Shown: positions 26,274 to 33,152 of the stretch, piece by piece
Numbering within the stretch: position 1 is the stretch's first letter
How the letters are laid out: each line of letters opens with the position of its first letter
Origin: Cupriavidus taiwanensis
GTDB taxonomy: Bacteria; Pseudomonadota; Gammaproteobacteria; Burkholderiales; Burkholderiaceae
Length of the DNA stretch: 64,000 nt
Direction of reading: 5' to 3'
Assembly: GCF_900250115.1 (NCBI RefSeq)
Contig: NZ_LT984804.1
Span: 1,131,301 to 1,195,300, forward strand
Program-made: the position numbers and the translations under genes
Notes under the pieces: model-generated
Seen by the model: the letters and a program-made list of their open reading frames with translations, nothing else
Told to the model about the DNA's origin: nothing
Database searches by the model: none

Positions 26274-27329
26274 TCAGAGCTTCGGATCGGATTGGTTAAT
26301 GTCCCATTGCCAGATGGTAGTGCCATAGTCTGAGGCCACTTCGGGCATGGTGTCACCTCGCTTGAAATATCGCCGCGACAGGCTCTTGGGCGGCGTTATC
26401 CAATAGCCGCTCTTGGGGCAAGGTTGCCCTCCTTCGCAGCGTAGGCGATATTCCCCAATTGGGGACTTTTGATCCATTGAGCCGTTTTCAACAAAATGCC
26501 ACGTTGTATTAGTGGCTTTCGTTACGGGATCTCCTTCGAGTTCCCAATCTGGCTCAAGCGTGCCTCCATCCTCATCATCGAGATGCCACATATCAAGCCC
26601 AATAATTTGGTATGCAGGCTGCATCGATAGGCCTTCAACACAGAATGCCAAGCTGAAATTACTGGCACCTTCGATCCATTGAGACGGAACCCAAACGCCG
26701 GTGCGAGGACACGTCTGCCCGGGGAATACTGCAAAATCGTCATTGATTGTGTGTCTCGGGTAAGTCTCTAATGAATTGAGTATGCCATGTTTTTCAATAA
26801 ACTTTATTGATTGAGCCATGTCACCGACATGGCTATCGTCTCGGTCAAGAAAAGGAGAATCAGTTTCCGCTGCGTCGCGTCTGAGCCATTCCAAACCTCC
26901 TGGTCGAAGGTTATTAAGTGTGACATGCCCGGTCCCACAAGCAGCACTAAGCTTTTCGTGTGATGTTTTCCACTGCTTGGATTGTTCCTCGTTCATCCAA
27001 CCGAGTGGCTGTTCGATAAGACCGCGATAGTCTGTGGTGGGTGAATTCAAAAAATCGACCATAGGCATATAGTCGCCTCCGTCTTGGATGAATTTGACTC
27101 CGCGGCGAATATTGTCGGCATGCTGCAGATAGCGCGACACCCAATAGTCCAGCCGAGCTTGGCGATGGAGCCCATGATCGGTGATGAATCCGTTATACAG
27201 GTTGGCAAATTCTTCGCATAGCGTTGCACACAATTCGTAAAAACCGAAAGATGTAGTCTGATAAAGAAACCATGCGTCCTGGTCCAGGTTGCGGGTGATG
27301 TTGTAGGGGCGAAGGTTGGTTTTGCTCAT
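26274..27329 (-). CDS. Putative immunity protein of cassette 2 (Imm71/Imm72-like)
   Basis: A 351-residue cytoplasmic-looking protein with an alpha-helical first half and two repeats of a Gx-CPxxGxW motif in the second half (GQTCPRTGVWVPSQW; GQPCPKSGYWITPP). The same motif occurs in the immunity candidate of cassette 1 (GQPAPKAGRWLPED), so the two are distant homologues. They resemble the Imm71/Imm72 group of polymorphic-toxin immunity proteins; that assignment is from memory. The start codon overlaps the toxin stop by ATGA (27326–27329), giving translational coupling. It is clearly more AT-rich than the T6SS core genes, which suggests horizontal origin. Confidence 0.7.
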   Translation of the reverse strand: MSKTNLRPYNITRNLDQDAWFLYQTTSFGFYELCATLCEEFANLYNGFITDHGLHRQARLDYWVSRYLQHADNIRRGVKFIQDGGDYMPMVDFLNSPTTDYRGLIEQPLGWMNEEQSKQWKTSHEKLSAACGTGHVTLNNLRPGGLEWLRRDAAETDSPFLDRDDSHVGDMAQSIKFIEKHGILNSLETYPRHTINDDFAVFPGQTCPRTGVWVPSQWIEGASNFSLAFCVEGLSMQPAYQIIGLDMWHLDDEDGGTLEPDWELEGDPVTKATNTTWHFVENGSMDQKSPIGEYRLRCEGGQPCPKSGYWITPPKSLSRRYFKRGDTMPEVASDYGTTIWQWDINQSDPKL

Positions 27330-28903
27330 TTCTTGCTGTCCGGTAATGCGAGCATGATGCCTTTTGCTTCGGAGTGCTTCCAGTCAGAGAACCCCCAACC
27401 AGTTTCAAAAGGGCCGCGCACATGCTTATCATTGACCTTTCCACGTAGGACAGCCGGCGCCGTACGTCCGGTTACGTCCTGCCAGTCAATGCGGCTATCT
27501 ATCTGATCGGGCTTACGGCCGGGAAACGCCTTGCCAGTGCTGGGATCGATGCGTGGCCGAGTTGGTGCGAGCGTATCGGCAGGTGGGAAGAATACAAGCT
27601 GTTCGGCACCGCCAGGGAGGTGATAAGGAGTTCCATCAAGCTCCTGCGAGGCGGCAGGGCCTTTCCATACTGGGAGCCCTTCCCCAGCCGAGATCTCGTA
27701 TACAACATACTGACCATTCTGGTTCCAATCCGGCTTGACCGCCAGTTGCTCGCGCCAATCCGAACCATTTTTCAGGCTATGAAAAGTTCTTTCGTCGACC
27801 CAAAAAATTCTACCGGCTGCACTGGTAGGGTCTACGATGCGGTAGAGCTTTGCAGGACCTTGAATAACCTCTATGGATATCTTCTTGTGTTCAAAAGTTT
27901 GGATTAGCTCCAAATCGAGCATCGGCGGGCTGCTCAGTCCTTTTGCAGCTCGATCCGCGATTTTTTCTCCAGTTTTTTCTGGGTTGATTGGGCTTGCAAG
28001 ATATTCGGTGCAGGGTGGGGGAGTTTTGGTGCCCTGCTTACCCAAGAGGGCGGCCGTCTGTTAATTAGTCCCGCTGCTCCCTCTCGGCTAATCGGTGCGA
28101 TCCCAGCCCTTGTTATGCGTTTGCGTATAGGCGATCCACGCATGGTCGTCTAGCCGTTTCGCTGTAATCTTCAAAATCGTCCGAATCGGCCCGGTAAACC
28201 GCTCGAGCCCATTTGCCATCTTTTGCTTGTTCTTGCCAAGGAAATCGAGGAAATCGTTCAACTTCTCCCGCGTTGATCCCGGAACAATATACTTCAGGCG
28301 TCCGAGAAACTTCTCGGTCTTGTCCGCCGCGGTCAGGAACTGCGCATTCAATTTGGCACCGTTGACCAAGCCGGCTAGCTCAGTTATCTTCTTCGAACAG
28401 AAGCGGTAGATGTCAGCCACGCCTTCCTTGGTGGCCCATTTCACGACCCTGGAACTGCTGAGAAACTCGGTGATCTTGGGCAGGGCGGCATCCAGTGCCT
28501 GGTTGGTGGCGCGGCCGAGCTTGGTTGCGTCGAAAATTTCATCGACCCGCCGCAAGTACTTGCGAATGTAGACAAAGGCGATCTTGATGACGCCCTTGAT
28601 AACCGAGCCGACCTCCGGGAAGAAGCCGATAATCGTCAGCGCGATGAAGAACAGGATCAGCTTGTTGCCGGGGTCCTTCCGATACGCACGAATATTCGCA
28701 CACAGGACGCGGATGTCGCAGATCGTATCGACGATCGGAATCAGGGAGATGACCATGTCGGCCGCAATCTGGCCGGCGGAACGGTCTTCATTGAAGTCGC
28801 CCTGAATCGCTTCCCATAGCCAAAGGCCGACCCCTTTGTCTTCGGGCTTGGCTTGGCCGTGGACAAGGCCCCATGCCTCTTCTGTCTGTTGTTGGGTGCT
28901 CAT
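27326..28903 (-). pseudogene. T6SS effector of cassette 2, split by two in-frame stop codons
   Basis: One ancestral effector reading frame of 526 codons, nearly the length of the 514-residue effector of cassette 1. Codons from ATG 28903 encode 271 residues with two hydrophobic stretches (MVISLIPIVDTICDI; LILFFIALTIIGFFPEVG) and end at TAG 28088–28090. In the same frame a TAA follows nine codons later. From about 28045 (TTG) the frame is open for 239 residues holding the C-terminal toxin-like domain (LYRIVDP, GRIFWVDE, SDWREQLAVKPDWN, YHLPGGAEQL). The second part has no ATG or clear ribosome binding site. Either this is a nonsense-broken gene or two cistrons made from it. Confidence 0.65.
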
Positions 28904-30484
28904 GCGGTCGTATTCGTCTGATCCTGGTTTAGCCGTGCTCCCTCTTCACGGATGAGCGGTTCAGTGGCCACCAGCAGGTCATCCAGAGAGGGCCGGGGCA
29001 CGTCCTTTGCGGCGGGGTTGTTCTTGTATGTGAGCGTGGCCCTGACCCCACGGCACGGCTTCTTCCCGCTGCTCGGCAACGCCATTCAGCTTGCCCGTAC
29101 GCTTGGTGCCGTCGGCAAACGTGAGTTCGTATTCGACGTTGCGCATAGGGTGACCTTCATAGCCCAGCAGGCTCATCTCGATCCAGTTGGGCTGGCTTGC
29201 TGCAATTGGCAGCGCCGGCAACGCTGCGGCGCTCCCCCCAGCCCCCACCAACGGATGCCCCGCCCCCTTCACCGACAACAACCCTGGCGTCTCGAAAGTA
29301 ATCGCATTCCCGTCCAGCACGATCCGCGACGAGCCGCCGTGCAGCACCACCTTCTTCTGCGCCAGCACCTCGATGCCGTCGGTCGATGACGTCACCGTCA
29401 CGGCCTTGTCCGCCATGACAGCCAGCGCATCGGTATGCGCCTGGATGGAAACCGGTCCGCCGGCCGCAATCGCGCGAATGCCATGGTGCTGGCTGAACAG
29501 GCTCACGCCCTTGGCCGCCGCCGCGGCGACGGTGTTGCCGGCGCCGACATGCCAGTCAGCCTGCGCCAGGCCCAGCAGATGCCGTCCGGCAAAGATGCTG
29601 GTAGTGGCCTGCGTGGCCAGTGCGATCGAACTGGGCGATTCCGCGACGAGCCACGGTTGCCCGAAGCGCTCGGCGGCGGTGCCCGTATCCGGGCGCTTGG
29701 CGTCCTGCTCGTTGACGCGGTCCGGATAGCTGCCGTCCTGCTGCGGGTCGATGGCCTGGGTCAGCGGTTCGAAGGCGGCGGTGGCGCCCAGCGGCAGCGC
29801 CTGCTGCGAGGTGGCGGCATCCGAGAGGCGCCGGGCGGTACGTTCGGCGGCGGTGATTTGCCCGCGGGCTTCGCGGATGTCGAGCATGGTGCCGGCGGCC
29901 CTGGCCTGGACGGTGGTCGACAGCAGCAGGCCGTTGCCGGCGCGCACGATGGCCCAGGCGTCGGTGCGCAGTTCGGCGCCGGTGCCGCGCCAGGCGCCGC
30001 GTTCACCGCTGGCGGGGGCTTGGGCAATCACGTAGCCAAGATTGAGCTGGGTGTCGGCGGCCGAGCTGGCCAGGCGCATGCGCAGCTGGCCGGTGTTGTC
30101 GTCGACCACCCACTGGTTGTAGCCGCCGTCGGCGAAGTTGTGCGAATGCCAGCCGGACAGCGCAGTGTTCAGCGGCGCCTCGCTGGCGGGCCAGGGCAGG
30201 GCGTCCTGCTCGTTGTGCAGCTGCGCCACCACCATCGGGCGGTCGATGTTGCCATCGAGGTAGGTCAGCATGACCTCGGTGCCGGCGCGGGGCAGGTGAT
30301 GCGCGCCCCAGTTGGGGCCGGCCGCGGCGGTGGCCACGCGCACCCAGGCGGTGACCTGGGTCAGGTCGTCCTGGGCCGGGTCGGCGGCGGTGTCGGCACG
30401 GGGGTCAGCCATCGGTGCGCGCAGCCAGGGCAGGCGCACGCGTACGCGATGGTCGCGCTCGGTGGTCAGCGGGGAGAGGATTTT
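28900..30484 (-). pseudogene. 5'-truncated, frameshifted vgrG copy (cassette 2)
   Basis: A partial copy of the vgrG at 33153–35978, nearly identical over about 1.27 kb. It starts within the gp5/OB region (TTERDHRVRV RLPWLRAP) and includes the DUF2345 needle region. Homology ends abruptly upstream at about 30474, followed by an in-frame TGA at 30485–30487, so no start codon remains except internal GTGs. Downstream of GxGGSAAALPALP it diverges from its parent into a different tail (WIEMSLLGYEGHPMRNVEY). That tail is broken near 29048–29055: removing one C in CCGTGGGG restores RGVRATLTYKNNPAAK to the stop at 28900. The stop overlaps the effector start (ATGA, 28900–28903). Confidence 0.8.
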
Positions 30485-30508
30485 TCAAAGCCATCCCCCT
30501 CGGTGCCC

Positions 30509-31588
30509 CTATTTGGACGAGAAGACCCACCGAGTAGAGCGGCCTCGATGCATCGGAAATTTTTCACCGGCTTGCACGACGATGCTAGCGGAGAGGTCAT
30601 CTTCTGGAAGCCAACGTCCCGCTTTGGGGGCAGGTTGCCCCGTTTCAAACCAAATCATGGGGCTATCCGTTCCACTTGGCGGGGCAGGATTATTTTTGGC
30701 TCCAGTTGGTTTCTGGAAGACATACTCCTCTTCCTCCGCGGGGATGGAGCCATCCTCGTAACGCGTATCCTTCCATAGGAGACGCCACGTCACAGGTTCG
30801 GAGTAACTTTCATCCTCATCCTCATACCTTGCCGCTGGTGCCGGCGAGCCGGCGTGCAAGTAATTCATGCATCCGATGATCGGAAATGGCCCTTTGGGCT
30901 CTTCTTTTTTCTTGAATAGCGAGAACTTGCCTGATTTCGTAACCTCGACAGGTTCCCAAATGCCGAAGCAAGGAATGGTGTGCCCAGTTGAGACGAGCGC
31001 CGCGACCTTGGGGTCGGGTACATCGGACAAAAAGCTGGGGAAATGCATACTCGCAAGTTGATCTTGCAGCCAGTTGCCAAAGCTAAGCGGGGCGGCGTCA
31101 TCAAGCCACTCGCTTTCAAGTATGTCGGAACATTCTCCCCAAGCCTGAGAGAGATCATTAAAGGCATCGAGAAATTTCATTGCTCCAGGAGTACTGGCTT
31201 CTTCGACTGCTGGATGTTCTCTCCACTCTATACGAACCAGGTAATTTCCCCAATATGAGCGAGGCCGATCTGCCATTGAAAACAGGCCGTTTACGTCATA
31301 TTTGAAAACTCGCTTGTCACCGCGTTTAAGTCGAAGTATTGCATCCTCGAAATGTGCGAGTCCTTTCAGCACATCGATATAGTGAGATTCGCTGATTTGA
31401 GAAGAGTGTTCTTTATTTAGTTTGCTTGCCAGTTTCCTGCAGTTTTCGATAGCGAGCGTCCAGATCTCGTAGTATCCAAGAATGCGTTTCCATGCTGTGT
31501 ACGAACTGATTCGCTTGAGCCAATGAAAGAGTTTTCGCCGTTCATCGTCGTTGGGGAGATGGAGATTGTTAATTTGGCTTGGTTTCAT
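30509..31588 (-). CDS. Putative immunity protein of cassette 1 (Imm71/Imm72-like)
   Basis: A 359-residue soluble protein. The first 170 residues are mainly helical (SSYTAWKRILGYYEIWTLAIE), and the second half carries CFGIWEPVEV and TGQPAPKAGRWLPED, the motif it shares with the cassette 2 immunity candidate. An ATGA overlap (31585–31588) couples it to the effector gene. It is AT-rich compared with the T6SS core. Its role is inferred from position directly after a toxin-like gene and from the shared motif; no enzymatic signature is visible. It probably neutralises the neighbouring effector in the cytoplasm of the producer. Confidence 0.7.
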   Translation of the reverse strand: MKPSQINNLHLPNDDERRKLFHWLKRISSYTAWKRILGYYEIWTLAIENCRKLASKLNKEHSSQISESHYIDVLKGLAHFEDAILRLKRGDKRVFKYDVNGLFSMADRPRSYWGNYLVRIEWREHPAVEEASTPGAMKFLDAFNDLSQAWGECSDILESEWLDDAAPLSFGNWLQDQLASMHFPSFLSDVPDPKVAALVSTGHTIPCFGIWEPVEVTKSGKFSLFKKKEEPKGPFPIIGCMNYLHAGSPAPAARYEDEDESYSEPVTWRLLWKDTRYEDGSIPAEEEEYVFQKPTGAKNNPAPPSGTDSPMIWFETGQPAPKAGRWLPEDDLSASIVVQAGEKFPMHRGRSTRWVFSSK

Positions 31589-33129
31589 GGTTTTACCAAT
31601 ACTTGTTGGTTTTCTTTCGTCGCTCTTTCGCGCGCACCAAGCCGTAGAGTTTGAATAGTGCCATTTCCAAACGGCGACTTGTATCCCCAGATACCGTTTG
31701 CATCAGTCCATCCCGTGGGAGCGATGCGAAAAGTCAGACCACTGACCTCATCTGTCCACGTCATCGCTTTTCCGGACGCAAGAACTTTCTTTCCAAATGT
31801 TTCAAGCGCGTCGGAAACTCTCTTATCAAGGAAGAAGAACGCCTGAGTTGCCCCTCCGGGAAGGTATTGCCCTGGTAGCATCTTGCCACGTTGCTCTGCG
31901 ACAGTCCCGACTACCGCCTTGGGTCCGGTTTTCCCATTCACGCTTCCAGTGACGAAGAAGCCATCGCGGTTGAATTCATCCAATACGGCTGCTCCTTCGC
32001 GCCATTCCTTTGCGGACTTCGGCGGTGCGCCAAGGCCCCACCAAGCGCCACCAGGGAACGTTTCATTTATTTTCTTACCGTGAGTTGTTCCTTCAGGTCC
32101 AAAGAATCGAAATATTCTCTCGCCCTGCTTCAGTTCACGATTGACCAACCTTCCGCTATAAGCGCGAATGGCGGGATAAAATTTTCCGTCCGATGACGCT
32201 CGGGCGGTAAGGTCAGGATATCCAGGAGCCGGTCGATACTTGCTCTTCCAAGTTTCCGGAGCTCGAACGAGAGCTTCATTCTGCTTCCAGCCACCCCTGG
32301 CAGTGCGCACAGGCAATGCGCCGTCTTCAATCAACCTCGCCTCATCGGCCCGAGTAACGACCCGCTGCCCTGTGGCCACCTGATGCATCGTCTTCCGACT
32401 TGTCGACTCGCCGCCAGACCGAATGTAGGCTTGGACCTCCCTCAGATATTGATCCAATTCCTTGATCGCCTTGGGGATCATTTCATTCCCCTTAGCTTTG
32501 AGTTGTAGCAATCCACTACGCAGGCCATCGATCCGCCGCAGCAAGGCGGATGGAATCGCAGCACCAGTCTTGCTCTTGATTTGCCCGAGTACCGTATACA
32601 GATTGTTCATCAATGCCGCGAATCGCTCCATGATCGCTGCCTGATGATCTGCAAAACGCAGCTTCAGTAGCCACCGTTCAGCATTCTTGACACCTATGCG
32701 ATTCAGGAAGGCGATGATTTCATTGGCACCTTCAAGCAGCTTCGCGGCCCGCGCAGCGCCCTTCAGCGCAGCGGCTTCCTTGCAAACTTTGATCAGAATG
32801 CGGCCCACGCCCTTGACGACGCCACCGAATACAGGAATCAAGGCAACGACAAGCACAACGAGCAGCACCCACTCCCAGACGCTTTCCCGCTTTTCCGGTT
32901 TGTCGACCAAACCGATAACGACGGCGATAATATCGCGAACGGCGGTCACGTCGCCAACAAGTGGGATCATGCCGATTACGGCGTCTACGATGATCTGCGA
33001 GAAATTTGCCTTCTCATTGAAGGCGCCCTGGACCGTACCCCACGTCCAACTGCCGACGTCGGCGCAGATGGCACGGAAGCGACTCCAGGTCAGGCCACCC
33101 GGTGGCGTTGTGTTTGCAACTGAAGGCAT
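31585..33129 (-). CDS. T6SS effector of cassette 1 with C-terminal toxin-like domain
   Basis: A 514-residue protein, 23 bp after the vgrG stop with AAGAGAAC before its ATG. Residues about 40–135 contain two hydrophobic segments (IIVDAVIGMIPLVGDVTAV; VLLVVLVVALIPVFGGVVKG), a helical middle follows, and the last 200 residues form a compact domain (GERIFRFFGPEG, GGAWWGLGAPPKSAKEWR, VLDEFNRDGFFV, LPGQYLPGGATQAFF). The same domain pattern occurs in the split effector of cassette 2. No known catalytic motif can be assigned; an ADP-ribosyltransferase-like fold is one speculative option. There is no PAAR or MIX motif. It is probably delivered on the matching VgrG tail. Confidence 0.75.
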   Translation of the reverse strand: MPSVANTTPPGGLTWSRFRAICADVGSWTWGTVQGAFNEKANFSQIIVDAVIGMIPLVGDVTAVRDIIAVVIGLVDKPEKRESVWEWVLLVVLVVALIPVFGGVVKGVGRILIKVCKEAAALKGAARAAKLLEGANEIIAFLNRIGVKNAERWLLKLRFADHQAAIMERFAALMNNLYTVLGQIKSKTGAAIPSALLRRIDGLRSGLLQLKAKGNEMIPKAIKELDQYLREVQAYIRSGGESTSRKTMHQVATGQRVVTRADEARLIEDGALPVRTARGGWKQNEALVRAPETWKSKYRPAPGYPDLTARASSDGKFYPAIRAYSGRLVNRELKQGERIFRFFGPEGTTHGKKINETFPGGAWWGLGAPPKSAKEWREGAAVLDEFNRDGFFVTGSVNGKTGPKAVVGTVAEQRGKMLPGQYLPGGATQAFFFLDKRVSDALETFGKKVLASGKAMTWTDEVSGLTFRIAPTGWTDANGIWGYKSPFGNGTIQTLRLGARERATKENQQVLVKP

Positions 33130-33152
33130 GTTCTCTTGCTTCTGGCAATAGG

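Noticed and set aside
28046..28090. Programmed stop-codon readthrough in the split effector
   Set aside because: Two different stops (TAG, TAA) lie nine codons apart with no recognisable readthrough context; mutation is simpler.
25839..33150. Insertion sequence or phage remnant behind the cassette array
   Set aside because: No transposase, integrase, terminal inverted repeats or target duplications were found; the repeats are vgrG-derived.
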